Origin: Amyelois transitella
Taxonomy: Eukaryota > Arthropoda > Insecta > Lepidoptera > Pyralidae
Direction of reading: 5' to 3'
DNA: 64,000 bases
Assembly: GCF_032362555.1 (NCBI RefSeq)
Contig: NC_083508.1
Location: 6,229,001-6,293,000, forward strand
Below the pieces are notes generated by a model that did not search any database, had not been told where the DNA came from, and was given only the letters and a program-made list of their open reading frames with translations. Below are positions 22,340 to 35,227 of the stretch, piece by piece. The translations under genes and the position numbers were made by a program. Position 1 is the first letter of the stretch, and the number at the start of each line of letters is the position of its first letter.

Positions 22340-23179
22340 GCTACACAAAATAATGTAAAAGATTTTATTAATATTTGAAACACATTTCACTATGTACAAA
22401 TTATTTTGTAAAAATATTTATTCTTGTCTTAATATTTATTGATTTATTATCATAGGCAACACTTATAAAACATACTTATATAGAAAAACGTAATCATGAA
22501 ACAAATTATGAAAAAAATAGAAAATTTTATGATAAATTTATGCATAAGTACATCATAATTGACTACATAAAGATAGTTATGTAGTCAATTATGATGCACT
22601 AAGTTAAAATGATAATACATACCTAATTCAACATAATCAAAAAATTTGTCGAATGTATTTCATTACAGATTTTATATATTAGACATATGAATAACACATG
22701 GCATAATCAAATACTAATGAAATAATTATAATCGATTAGCCTTCTTTCAACCATAGAAAAAAATACCAGAAAAAAGATCATTTTTATAATAGTGATCAGG
22801 TTGAAATTAAAGAAAAATTAATTATTATTAGCGAGAATAAAAAAAGGGAGAGAATAATTGATCACATTCCCAAATTAACCTTTAATCCATGTTCGTAGCA
22901 AAATAGAGTAGCGAGAAGATATCAATAAAAAGGTTACACGGGTTAGTAGCATACAGCAAAATTCATACGCAATTGAAAACTGTCACCATCTGAGGCAACA
23001 TGTAGACGATCGATCACTTACTATCGCGTCGCAACTCCCCTTATTTATGCTAAAAGGGTAAATCAAGCATTGTAAATGGCGCATCATTACCGGCTTTAAA
23101 GTTCGCACTGTTGAAATAAAAAGTGAAAAAGTTTAAATACATGATGCGAGCTAAACGTTGAAAGGCTGCGGCATATGAT
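22340..23179 (-). other. Probable vigilin 3' UTR with long hairpin
   Basis: This stretch follows the vigilin stop on the minus strand. It is AT-rich, with reverse-strand AATAAA signals in the 22350-22440 range. A perfect inverted repeat (arms 22551-22569 and 22578-22596, 19 bp, 8-base loop) would form a stable RNA hairpin if transcribed. The 3' end position is an inference from the signals. Confidence 0.5.
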
Positions 23180-26100
23180 TTAGCGGCGAGGCCCCCAGGC
23201 GGCCGGCTGCGGCTGCGCGCTCGCGGCGGGCGGCGCGCGCGCGCTGCCGGGCATGGTGGGGAACTCGTGCGTGGAGGCGGTGTCGGGCGCGCGCTGCTCC
23301 CAGGGCCCGCCCGTCACCACGAAGCCGGCCGGCGAGGCGGCGGAGGGCTGCGGGGGCGCCGCGCTGTCTCCGCTCAGGTCGCCGAAGTCGCCTAGAGAAG
23401 GCGCCGCCGGCCGCTGGTAGCGGTCCGCAACGTCTTGCAGCTGTACAAAATTTACACTATATTATTAAACTTTATCGGGAAGATAACTAATATTGACAGG
23501 AATTGCCAGTTTTAAAGAAACGGCTATAATAGTTAAGACGTTAGCGCATTCAGACAAATGAAGTTACCTTATGAGTCAAACAGGAATCGCTTTGTGATAA
23601 AACTTGGCCATTTCGTCAGAGAGGTGAGGATGTGACTGAGACTAAAGCCGAGAGGAAATAAGTGAAAGCTTATTGCCAAATGCAATTAAGAACTTTATTC
23701 TTTTGCAATTAAGAACTTTCCATGGATTCTTATCTTTTTATAATTCAACAACAACAATTTTGGATAGCTGAAATAAATATACTACATATATCCAAAATCA
23801 AAATATTAGATTCATACCACACTTAAACTTCTTGTCCCAAGTGTCTCAAGTCTATATGATATTCTAATGTATATACAACAATGTCAATAACATAAAGCAG
23901 TAAGTCAATAACATAAAGGAGTAACTAAACTTACATATTCCTCAGCCAAATTGAGTAAATGATCCTTGGCATCCAAAACATTGTCTTCGTCGCCAATAAT
24001 GACCACAATGCTGTCTTCGCTGTTCTTAGGGAACCGAATATACACTTTATAATCGTCCATAATACGCTTAATGTTCCTGCCCTTGACACCAATAAGCCGG
24101 CGATGTACACGTGGGTCGATTTCCACTTCATCGCGGAACTGGTGGTCCTGTAATTGTTATAAATTATTTTTACCATTTCAAACTCAGAATGGTAAATATG
24201 TCTTTAAATTCAGTTACTCAGAAAGAGAAGCAGCTGGAACATACTATGCTTTTCTTCGCCCGCCAACCAGCATGGAAGCAAATCTTTTCAGTTTCCGATA
24301 TGAACGAAGTACATTTTGGAGAGACGTATTAAAGCTTTGTGATCTCAAAAAAAAAATAAATAGAACATGATGGAAAACTTACTAGTTGGTGGACGATTGC
24401 CATAATGGCTTCCTTTGCCTGATGTGCCTTGTCCTCGTAACCTTGAATGGTGATGATATCATCCTCAGGCTCGCCGCGCTTGGGTAGGTTTATTTGTACT
24501 CCATAATCGTTGCGAATTTTAATTATCACAGCGCCACCCTCGCCGATGACCAACGGATGGTATTCAGGGTCCACTTTGAATTTCAATTCAAATGACCTGC
24601 GTATTGGTATTTGAAAGTTAGACACAATTCATTAAAAAAAATTGTCTCTAATGGTAAATAGTTATGTGGTCGTAAAATATCTTCTTTATTAATTAACAAG
24701 TCTTAAACTAGACCATACTCATGATAAAAAAGACAAAACACATGTAAAGGAAGGTAATGCCGTGAAATTATTTACCTGAGAAACCTATCTTTTTTTTCTT
24801 TTTCCATTTCAACAATCTTATCTGTTAATGCATGTTTAGCCTTTTCCACATTGGTAGGAGTCCCTGTAACCTAAAAAAACAAAAAATAATATGAAACTTT
24901 CTTTTGGAAATTCCTAAAGGAGCAAAGTCTAAATAAACAAAAAATTAAAATTGATTAATATTTACCTTGACAATGTCACTGGTTTCATCACTTGGCGGCA
25001 GAAGGATATGAACATCGTACGTTTGCATTAACTCCCTTCTCTTTTGACCGGCGAGCAATCGATGTAGTTCGTTTGGCACTTCCACATCAATTTTTATAGG
25101 CACCTTATGTAATAATAATAATTAACATTATGCTGTAATATTAGCAGGAAATAAGGCGCCCAGGGATCTTTACTAGAAGTGAGGATGTTATCAAGACTAA
25201 AGCCAGATGTTGAAGATTCCCAGGGAAATAACAAGACTCGGGAGTGACAGAACAATAAATTGTGCAGTGCTGTTGGCTTTTCTAATTTCATCTATCTCAT
25301 AGCCTCACTCTCTCATCTTTGCATGTTTACAGTTGCCCTGAAGCTGCAACACAAGGGCTTTATGTTGCAGCTTCAGGACCCGTTGGCCGCCTTCTGTCTA
25401 ACAACATCGTTTTCAATTAGTCTTCTCTGCGACAATCTCACAATCTGTGTCTTAATTTTCGTCATGACTACCAAAAAGCGACGCCAACTAACGATACTCC
25501 GAAAAATGACAATGAACAAGATTGTAACTTAATGACAGTCTGTGTACTTAATGTTGATTGGTATTGTTCATGAGTACTGAGCTAGTGATAGAATTGTTAA
25601 ATAAGAAAACAATTTTAATTACAAAATTAAGTTACCTGTTCCAGTAAGGCTTTCTTAGCAGCTTCACAGTTCTCCGGGCGTCCTGTAATCCTGATAGTAT
25701 TATTAGGTCCGGGTTCAACTGGCTCGTCTTCATTCCTCAGAAGAGCTTCGGCGCCTTCGGCATAGTCACGATCAGGGAATTTGATCTGCACATCATGCTC
25801 GGCACTGATGTCCTTGACTTTGGAACCACGAGCACCCATAACGGTGCGGTGGTGCTTTTGGGGAATCACGCATTCTATCGTCACCTGTAATAATTGTATA
25901 CAGTAAGTAAGTCACTAACTGATTTAGGATACTATAAAGGACATTTGACAAATTTCACATTATTAACTACCTTGGCTTCCAAGTCTTCAATTATCTCGTT
26001 GATGCGGATCTTGGCAGCTTCGATGCATTCTTTAGGTCCCTTTAGCACGACTCTGTCGCTATTCACGCCTTGCCGAGGGAATGAGATCTGTACTCCACCA

Positions 26101-29100
26101 CAGTCATCGGCAATCCTGTGTGGTTAAGATAAACGTAAATTTTGAAGTCCTTTTAAACTTTATTGTAAAATTATAATTCAAAATAATATGTTAGTTACTG
26201 TTAATCGTTATACATTTACACATGAATTTGTGTTTCGTTAAACGTCTTTCATTTGTTTTCTTTCTTCTGATTTTTCTGATTGTGTCACTCAGTTTACAAA
26301 ATGGAAAACTTGAAATATCGCGTTATCTACGAGTACGAGTTCCAACGTGGCACCAGAGCTGTGGAAACGGCTCGCAGGGTTATTGATGTGTATGGCGATT
26401 GTGTGACGTTTTCGTCCTGGAAATTTCGACCTGCAAAACAAACCCCTTGGACGGCCACAACCCCTAGTTGATAATGAAGAATTGAGGGCTATTATGGAAG
26501 CGTAACCATCTTCCTAGTTAGCTTCAAGTTTCGGTGTTTGTAATAAAACTATTTTAATCCACTTGATGGAAATTGGGAAGATTAGACACTTGAAAGGTGG
26601 GTACCTAACGAATTGAGTGAAGCAAACTGGCAAACGAGTGTCGACTGCTGCGTTACAGTACTTAACCGACACAATAATGAAGTGTTTTAACTCAAATAAT
26701 GATTTGATAATGATCAGGTTATGACCTGTGATGAAAAGTGGATTCTCTAAGATAATCGGAAACGCTCATCGCATTGGCTGGACCCTGGCCGGCCAGCCCA
26801 ATCCTGCCCCAAGCGAAAATTGACCCAAAAATTTACTTGTACGCGTTCGGTGGACTAGTGCCGGTGTAGTCCATTACAGTTTTCTTAAATCTGGCCAGAC
26901 ATTTACGGCAAACTATGATGGTAAGGCTAGCTGCTAAACAACCGAGGCTAGTAAATCGCTCCACGCCACTGCTGCTTCACAACGCTAGACCACACACTGG
27001 GCTACAAAATTAGAGGAGCTCAAAGATTTTATATTACAGGGAATTTTATATTTTAGTAAAGGGATCAGTGAACAGTGAACCACCCATGAGATGGCAAAAG
27101 TGCATAGATAATAATGGTTCTTACTTTGATTAAATATAATTATTTAATTATATAATTATTTTTGTAGGCAACCTTCTTGTACGCCATAGCAATGGTTGTC
27201 ATGGTTTTGTTGGTTAGATAAAGAATGTCAGATATAATTTTTATTGTCAAATATTTTTATATTATGTTGAATAATATAGTAATTTTAAACTGATTATTTA
27301 TCTCCTCTTTTCTCCTTCTATCTTCTGTAGGAGTGACTAACTTTGTGACTATACTTCCTACAACTAACAACCCCTAAGAAAAAATAATTATATTATTCCT
27401 ACAATTTTAAAAATTTACAACATTTTGTTCCTCCTCGTATAAAACCTATACCAATTTCATATGTAAGCACCTAATATTATGCTGACAATACCTGCGCAAC
27501 ACTTCGCCACGTCGCGCCACAAAGTGCCGGTGGTGTCGCGCCGCCACCGTCATCTCTCCCTCCGACACGTTGCTGATCTCGGCTACGGCAGCTTCCAATT
27601 GCTTTTTAGCTGCTTGTACTTGCTCCTCGCGGCCTAAATACAAACAGTTCAGAATTTTACCAACATAATTTTTAATATTATCTGCACCCAATTTTGTCAT
27701 TTTAAGGGTTTCGTACCTTTTAGGTACGAAACCCTTAAAGTAACGTAAAGCTAATATTTTCACGAATTATAAATTTCCATTGCTACCGTAACAAGAAAAA
27801 CAAAAAAAAATTAAGTTATGTCTGCCTCCATACAATAAACGTGTTTTCTTCCTATTTCTTTTGTTCAATATGAGAAACAGTAACAGAGGTAGACTTACAA
27901 TTTTACAGAATATAAGTTGTATTTTACTTTTCAAAATAATTACATAAAATAAATTAAAAGTGCCGTGTGGCTGGCATAAATATAAAAAGAATAGGATCAC
28001 TCCATCTCTTTCCCATGGATGTCGTAAAAGCCCACTAAGGGATAGGCTTATAAACTTGGGATTTTTCCTTTAGTCAATGGTGCTAGCCCAACCTGCCACT
28101 ATTTGAATCTCAATTCTATCATAAAGCCAAACGGCTGATCAGCCTATCAGTCTTTCAAGACTATTGGCTCTGTCTACCGTATCTATAGCCATGACTATAT
28201 GAATGAATGAAAAAATTATCAAAGGGGAAGCTTCTACACAACAAACACAATTCTTTTTATAGATAATGATACGGAACCGTTAGTGCGCGAGTCCAACTCG
28301 CACTTGGCCGGTTTTTTATTTTTAAACATGTTCCAATCGCAAGTAATATTAGACTTTTGCAATAGTTATGTTTGTGCTTTGATAGTTAGAAGTAAAGTTT
28401 ACCAATAATAAATATAGCTTCCTTATCTTCATCCTTTTCTGTTGGGAATATGATACGCGCACCAGTCTGCTCCCGAATCTTTTTAATATTAACACCATTC
28501 TTTCCGATCAGGAACTTGTGGTGTTCAGGTTTGGCACGGACATGGGCAGTGTGGGAAGTGAGCTCCCGCTCGGACGCGTGCGCCAGTAACTGCTGTTTGG
28601 CTTTCTCGACATCTTCAACGGGACCTTTTATAATAACCTTATCACTCTCGCTATCGGCGGCCGGAAACTTGATTAGTACGCCGCCACAGTCTTCCATAAT
28701 AGAATGAATGAGTTTACCGCCGGCTCCGATCAATGAGTTGTAATACTTTGGCGGTATTGTTACTTCCTCAGTCACTATATTAGCCTTCTCGTTGTGTATT
28801 TGTTGTATCCTCTTTACGGCCTCCTCGACATTCTCGCGCTTGCCTCGGACAGTTATAACATCGCTGTCATCACCTTCAGCAGGAAGATCGATCTGGGTTT
28901 GAGTTTCATCTCGTATCTTTCTCAGATTAACACCACCCTTACCAATGATGAATTTATGGAATTGTTTGAAAATAGGTACTTCTTGCACGTAAGATGATTC
29001 AGCAATCTCTTTCAGTAGTTTGTGTAGAAACTTTTCACACTTTTCAATATCCTCTTGAGGTCCTCTTAACTTAATTGGGCTTCTTTTTTGTCCTTGATCA

Positions 29101-31849
29101 GGAAGAGTAATAAGAACGCGGTCGAATTTTTCTCGGATTTCCTTAATTTTTTCTCCTCTTACGCCAATTAGTGACTTAATGTATCTATGATCAACATAAA
29201 CCTCTTTTGTTCTTTCGTTTTCTAATTTCATTACCATCTCCCGAAGCTCCCTTTCTGCATCAGCAACACCTTGGTGGCTGCCCTCAATACGAATCACATG
29301 ATTACCTTCATTTTCAATATTTATAACTACACCAGTCTCATCCTTCAGTCTGTTAACTGCAATAAAACATAACCAAATTTATTATTAGTATATAACAATT
29401 TATTAAAAAAATTTAATTTATTAAACAATAAATTAACTTACTGTTAGATCCACTCTTGCCTATGATGTGCTTGAAGAACTTGGGGTCAACAGAGAGTTCG
29501 ACGTAGGTTAGAGTGTCCAGCAAATTTTTCACAAAGTCATTCAGTTCCACCTGGGCTCTTTCCACTTCTTCTGGGGGGCCATCAATCTTAACCTTATCTT
29601 CAGAATGCGTTATATCAACATGGACCTGACAAGAGAAGAAACAGTATATTATTAATTATTCACTGTAAATATAAAATTTTAAGTTAAATATGATTTACCA
29701 CTGCATTTTAAATATCTTTTTAAAAGATTATTGATACCTTTCCGCGCATACCTTAGAGAAATCCTGTGTGATCTTTTTGATGTTAGATCCATTTTTTCCA
29801 ATAATATATTTATGTATCCAAGTAGGAGCATCCACGGTGGCAGTTTTCACAGAGTTTGCTTTCTCGCACACCTTAGACAGAGCTGTAAGAAGAAACAAAT
29901 GTTTCTGTCACAATTTTTATTTTATTTAAATGAGATATAAATAAATAAATAATTATATATGGGACAAATTAAAAAGATTGAGTTAGCCTCGAAGTAAGTT
30001 CGAGACTTCGTGTTACGAGATACTAACTTAACGATACTACATTTTATAATAAATACTTATATAGATGAACATCCAACACCCAGGCCAATCAGAAAAAGTT
30101 ATTTTCTCATCATGCCCTATATGCTTGACAAATTACGATAGACTTCCAAGTTTATATATTATTGTGAATAGTTTTCAATTTAAATAAGACATACTCACCC
30201 AAGCCAATTTTATTGTGAGGACCATGGAGAGTGATTGTGCCAGTTGGAGAATCAGGTGGAGGCATTTCAACAGACACACCAGTTTCCTTCAGAATCTCTT
30301 GGATGGTCGTACCACGAGCGCCAATCACATACTTGTGCTGAGATTTAGGCACCTCCACCCTTACAGTGGAGCATTTCTTTGCCTAAAACATACCAAATTA
30401 TTGTATTTTTTTATATAAATATGACGCAGATAAAGACATATCAAGTAATAACTCAATTTATTTTTAGGCATAATCATCATAGAGTAAACTTTGATAAAAC
30501 TATGTACCATATCTTCATAAATCTGTTCGATTTGCGCCTTAGCAGCGAGCACTCCATTCTTTTCACCGGCAATGACAATTTCGTCGCTCTGCGTGGAAGC
30601 TGGCGGGATATGAATGCGTGCACCGGTTTCGTTGCTAAGAGCAGCGGCACGCTCGCCGTAAGGTCCTTGAATGAACGGGTGGTAGATCTTTGGCACAGTG
30701 ATACGCTCCAGAGCTTTGCGTGACTGAAATTTCAATATAACAATCAGATCAAACTCAACACAAAAAATTATAGTACATATTTATCATCATAAAATATATT
30801 AAAAATACCTGTTCTTCTGAGCAAACCCTGATTTCGTGCTCAGCCTTTTCAATGCCCTCCTTGGTACCTGTTATAGTGATTGTTTCACTGTTATCAGCGA
30901 TGCCTGGAACACTGATTCTAGTAGCAGTCACTTTCTCCAGCTCCTTCAGTTTTTGTCCTTGCTTGCCTAAGATCCAACGGTGGTGTTCCTTAGGAATCGA
31001 AATTTGCTTGCTAGCCTAAAAACATAGTTAAATTATATAGGACAAAGTATCCAAGACATAATACCTATAAGGAGAGAATAATTGTATTTAAACTTAAAAT
31101 TACCTGTTGCTGGAAATGAGTCAAAATTTGACGCCTCGCTTCAAGAACAGCACTGTGCTTCCCTGTGATAAGAAAAGTCAGACTGCCATCCTTGCTGGTT
31201 GATATTTCGATATGCGCTCCAGTGTCCTTTGTAATAGCCTGGCATGTTCTCAAAGATTCACCTTCTCCGAATGTGTTGGCATTATCCAATTTCCTTTCCT
31301 CATATGGCACATGGAAAACCTTAAATATTATTTTTTATATTATTTCAAAAAACACAATCATATCATATTATTAACATAGGATAAAAAGATTTATAATTGA
31401 TCAAAATACTTATTTAAAAAAATATTGAGAACATGCCTTGAGTAGACAAAAATGTTATTGTGTGACAGCAATTTTATTCTTACATACATTTTCCATACCT
31501 ATTTTAATACATAGTAGAATATGCCTGTAACATGTGCTAGCTTGAATCGACTCACGATATTTATCGATGTCTTACGTAATCGTTTACCACATGAGCATAT
31601 TTTTTGATAATCTTACGTGGTACGCACCTGCGTGTGCAGAGAGGATCCAACACGAAGCTTATTGGTGACCTGCTGAATGCTGCGCTGAACAGGTGGCTGC
31701 GAGTGAGGCAAGGCCGGGAACAAGTCATCGTAGGCGTATCCCGGCCCGCTGTTATCGTAGCCCACGTTGTTCATTTCCTCCCCATGCACAGGTATTTCAG
31801 AATGAACAGGAAGCATATCTCCAACCATCATGGATTGCTGATGCATCAT
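23180..31849 (-). CDS. Dp1: Vigilin (HDLBP/Dp1), multi-KH RNA-binding protein, 16 exons
   Basis: Vigilin binds mRNAs and tRNA on ER-bound polysomes and heterochromatin-related RNA through an array of KH domains. Coding exons from the start: 31628-31849, 31104-31319, 30809-31015, 30508-30723, 30199-30382, 29752-29882, 29442-29625, 28403-29356, 27492-27633, 25971-26115, 25636-25884, 24966-25103, 24776-24870, 24383-24596, 23935-24147, 23180-23440. Every junction is GT-AG and phases agree, giving 1256 aa, near the family norm. KH loops include ILGKQGQK, VIGARGTT, IIGKNGSN, IIGKSGSN, LIGVRGEK, IIGKGGVN, LIGAGGKL, LIGKNGVN, VMGARGSK, VIGEGGAV and LIGVKGRN. Several are degenerate (FGEGES in KH1, GQKRRE in exon 12, ARRGEV in exon 9), as in known vigilins. 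The last exon is GC-rich and ends GFVVTGGPWEQR...WGPRR. A 5' UTR exon piece may lie at 31850-31896. The mRNA start is upstream, unresolved. Confidence 0.95.
26300..27135 (+). mobile_element. Decayed mariner transposon in vigilin intron
   Basis: The broken transposase frame starts MENLKYRVIYEYEFQRGTRA and continues with AVETARRVIDVYGD, DNEELRAIMEA, HLMEIGKIRHLKGG, TCDEKW-like CDEKWILYDNRKRSHWLDPG and LLLHNARPHTG, ending PPMRWQKCIDNNGSYFD. These are the mariner catalytic surroundings in order, with many stops and shifts. Terminal repeats were not identified. It lies opposite to the host gene, between the exons ending at 27492 and starting at 26115. Confidence 0.82.
27701..27739. repeat. Perfect 18-bp hairpin at the edge of a lepidopteran repeat
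   Basis: Arms 27701-27718 and 27722-27739 (TTTAAGGGTTTCGTACCT and complement), with a 3-base loop. It resembles the GGGTTTCGTACC start of a widespread lepidopteran repeat. Its usual end, GTGCGCGAGTCCAACTCGCA then CTTGGCCGGTTTTTT, is found at about 28268-28315, with a SINE in between. Confidence 0.75.
27960..28210 (+). mobile_element. RTE-derived SINE in vigilin intron
   Basis: Head GTGCCGTGTGGCTGGCATAA, CCCATGGATGTCGTAAAAG, CTTTCAAGACTATTGGCTC and a TGACTATATGAATGAATG tail. It sits inside a larger repeat bounded by the 27701-27739 hairpin and the CTTGGCCGGTTTT end, so it is a nested insertion in the intron before the exon ending at 27633. Confidence 0.82.
29940..30118 (-). mobile_element. 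tRNA-derived SINE, head-less copy
   Basis: It carries the body and 3' tail of the family (GGGACAAATTAAAAAGATTG, then CCAGGCCAATCAGAAAAAG) on the minus strand, but stops at CTCATCATGCCCT. It therefore lacks the tRNA head: a truncated copy in a vigilin intron. Confidence 0.8.
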
Positions 31850-32089
31850 TTTTCGTCTCCTCCAGCAGTCCTTGTCCGCGCCAAGTCGTTACAGTACTGA
31901 ATTATTAGAATGGTCTCAATGGTGTGAACAATGTACTTAACCACATTACAAATAATTAAAATTTGTATTTGCATCACATATTTGAACACATGTTACTTCT
32001 TTTACAATAAGAATTGAAGGACACAACGTGGATCTGTTTCAGTTGTAATGCCAAATTATTTATAAAATGTTTAAAAATGAATAATATAT

Positions 32090-32300
32090 AATCACGTCTT
32101 TATCCCTTGCCGGGTAGACTGAGCCAACAGTCTTGAAAATACTGATAGGCAACTTCAGCTGTTTGGCTTACGGGTAGAATTGCCTGTCGCCTAAAAGAAG
32201 AAACGCAAGTTTATAAGCCTATCCCTTAGTCGCCTTTTACAACATCCATGGGAAAAAGATGGAGTGGTCCTATTATTTTTTCTATTGGTACTGGAACAAC
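32090..32300 (-). mobile_element. RTE-derived SINE, reverse copy
   Basis: Reverse match to 9598-9853: TTGCCGGGTAGACTGAGCCA, CTTGAAAATACTGATAGGC, CCCTTAGTCGCCTTTTACA and CCATGGGAAAAAGATGGAG. A second, more decayed copy follows at about 32510-32665. Confidence 0.8.
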
Positions 32301-34629
32301 ATTCATATTGACACTCCATATTATATCTTATAGACTATTTGTCCCAAAATTATTTGTTTTGGAATTTTTTATGTTCCAGAGAAATTAAATGTGACATTTC
32401 TTAATTTGATAATCATAAGCTTCACTAAATGTATTTTAATTGTATTGGTTAAAGTAAGGAACATTTTAATTAAAAAAGTTTTTATGACTGTCTTTATTGC
32501 ATACATACAACCTTGTCTTTATAGCTCACAGTAGACAGAGCCAAGTCTCACATAAGCTAAAAGGACATATTTAGCTGTATGGCTTAATGATGGAATTGAT
32601 TGAGATTCAAATAGTGGCAGGTTACTAACCAATCATCTAAAAGAAGAATCCCATGTTAATAAATACTTCATAATATGTAGAAGAACACACAAACATATCA
32701 ATGCATAACTACTGGGTAATTTTTTTTTTAAATTTTGTCATATAGGTTTTTTGTAATCTAGGGATGCACTGAGAGGGGAACTCCCAAAATTCTCACAGAG
32801 ATGAAAATGAGCAGCATTTCTCGTTTCACATTAAACAATAAAAGAGGCATTGAGTAAAAATTTTATTTGTTCATGTCAACAGCAAGAACTAAAGAACTTT
32901 TGTGACAACCCACATTAGGCACTTTCATTTATAGACTATATGTATAGAAATAAATAAATCCTTTTTAAATCCAGTTAGTAAAAGGTTTTTCAGTGCAGTT
33001 GTTCAATTAGCTGTATCAAATATTACCCAAGTCTCATCTTTCACATATCCATGGTTTCTAAGGCAAAACCATAGAATGTTGTGGCTCAGAAAATAATTAT
33101 TTGATCTAATTATCTTCATAAGTAAGTTAGATCAAATAACATACTTACATACCTACATTGCTTCAAGTTTGACAATGACATACATTTAAATTATTTTTTA
33201 AAATAGTATTGATTTTTAAAGTATCATGAAAACCCTTATGAATATAACAATGATAGTTAAATAACAAATTAATTAAAGAGGAATTCAATTGATCAAGTGA
33301 TTACAAAAAGATAAAATTATAAAATTGATAGCATTATCTCCATGCTAGCTTAATACTTTTAACAAGTACTTACGTTACATATTGTTGTGAAGAATAAAAA
33401 TGAAAAATTACATTGTTTGTAAAAATAACATTTCAGTAGGTAAATATGTTATAAAATATAAGAGAATGCATATCTCAATAGCAATAGCTTTTATCATATT
33501 AACATACCGGCAAGACAATTATGCAGAGTTTTGAATGTGAACACTAATTGCTACTCTTTAACATAATATGAAAATGTGGTATCGGCATCTCAAATTGTGA
33601 TAATACGTGTCACCTCCAACACATTTGACGTGGAACTCGTTTTAATAAAATACTGCACTTACCGTATGTACTGTAGCTAATCAACCTGTAAGTTTACGCC
33701 GTCGACGCCAGATTCAGTTATTCTTCCTCCTGCGCACAAATTTAAATGAAATTAGACATAAAGCTTCAAGAAAACAAAAAAATCCGAAAACTATTCAAGA
33801 GGCACACACATAGTACCGAGCGGCCGCGAGGAGAAAGATGAAAAAACCCATAGACAAGCAAGATAATCGTAATGTCAATCAATTATATAGTGGGTGACAG
33901 ACACACAATAATCTGATTTAAGGGGGAAGTGCACCAAGATGCCCGTCGTATAACTTTCGAAGCATATGAAGTTACCCCACAATATTTAAAAATTTGTGAG
34001 TTACCCAAAATTCACTGTGATTCAAGGTATAGTAGGAGCGATGAATGATTCTGGCTCGACAGCCATAAATGAAAGATCTTCCACTAGGCTTGGCCTGGGG
34101 AACCGCGGTTTCAACAATGTTGAATCGGAGGTAGGATTTAGAATATTCGCTGTGATTGGCTGATGTCGTATGACGTTTGATGTCACCACAACGGCATAGA
34201 GTTCAGTATCTCTTCTAACCATGACATTGGCAGAATCATTGAAAGAACGGTGGAAGCCATAAAACAGAAAAGAAAGAAAGAAATTTAATGTGCCGTTGAT
34301 CCTTCAAGTGATGTTTTTAAAGCATTAGTTATTTTATTTAAAAAGTTAAGTAAAGTTCATTTTATTTGTAAACCTATTATTAAAAATACAACTAATATTA
34401 TTTAATAATAAAAAGTAACTTTTCTAAATAACAGACTTAAAAGATTATTAATTATATAGATTATCAATAATTTATTATTTGTCAAAAAAACTGCGAAATG
34501 GTTTTCTGGGAAGATTATTTATATATTTGAACAAGTAATTGCCTAGTTACAACTTCATCACTTAAATTGTTATTTCAAATCATTTAATAATTCGTTTAAC
34601 AAATAATAATTAAAATGAACTCAATTTAA

Positions 34630-34887
34630 ATAAATAAATAATTAATAAATATATACGGGACAAATTACACAGATTGAGTAAGTTTGTCAAAAACTTTGTG
34701 ACTTGTGTTACGAGATACTAACTCAACGATACTATATTTTATAATAAATACTTATATAGATAAACATCCAAGACCCAGGCCAATCAGAAAAAGTTCTTTT
34801 CCCTTCATGCCCTGGCCGGAATTTGAACCTGGGACCTCCGGTGTCACAGACAGTGCGTACTACCGCTGCGCCACAGAGGCCGTCAAA
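34630..34887 (-). mobile_element. tRNA-derived SINE, first family
   Basis: Full copy on the minus strand. The tRNA-like head is at the high-coordinate end (GACGGCCTCTGTGGCGCAGC then a degenerate B box GGTTCAAATTCCGGCCAGG). The TGTGTAATTTGTCCCGTATA tail lies at the low end. Confidence 0.85.
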
Positions 34888-35227
34888 TAAAGCTTAAACT
34901 AAAAATAAAAGTAAATTTAATAAGTTTATATATTTGGTATTTAGTACCCAGTTAAGATTCTTAAGTCTCAACTTTGACACACAGCCTTCACTTGCAGGAC
35001 TCTTCTTTATGTTTTTAAAATTAAATAGTGACACGTACACACACATTGGCTGTATAATTTGAAGATCAATAATTCTGCGTAAAATGTCAATGTTATATTG
35101 TCAAGGGATTGTCAAAAATATTTCATGAAATGGACGCGTTTGCTATGTCGATTTGTAGAATTTATTGAAATAATCAATTTCAAGTATTTCGACGCTTTAA
35201 ATTTGTTATTTCTATGATTTCAGTATA

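Larger units (their letters stand above)
31850..35227. other. Divergent intergenic region, vigilin and SF3B1
   Basis: The region separates the vigilin start (minus) from the SF3B1 start (plus), so both promoters should lie here. It holds two reverse RTE-derived SINE copies (32090-32300 and 32510-32665), a tRNA-type SINE (34630-34887) and a diverged repeat at 34075-34180 paired with 3940-4075. A 13-bp foldback TTATTTGATCTAA lies at about 33098-33140. A candidate vigilin 5' UTR donor (CTTACAG|GTTGAT on the minus strand) lies near 33690. The unannotated rest is AT-rich with no ORF that I trust. Confidence 0.55.

Noticed and set aside
23160-23440. GC-rich island as a promoter or transferred DNA
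   Set aside because: It is the last coding exon of vigilin with correct splice phase; the GC bias is limited to the exon.
34022-34222. 66-codon minus-strand ORF
   Set aside because: It falls in the dispersed repeat shared with 3940-4075 and shows no protein family signal.
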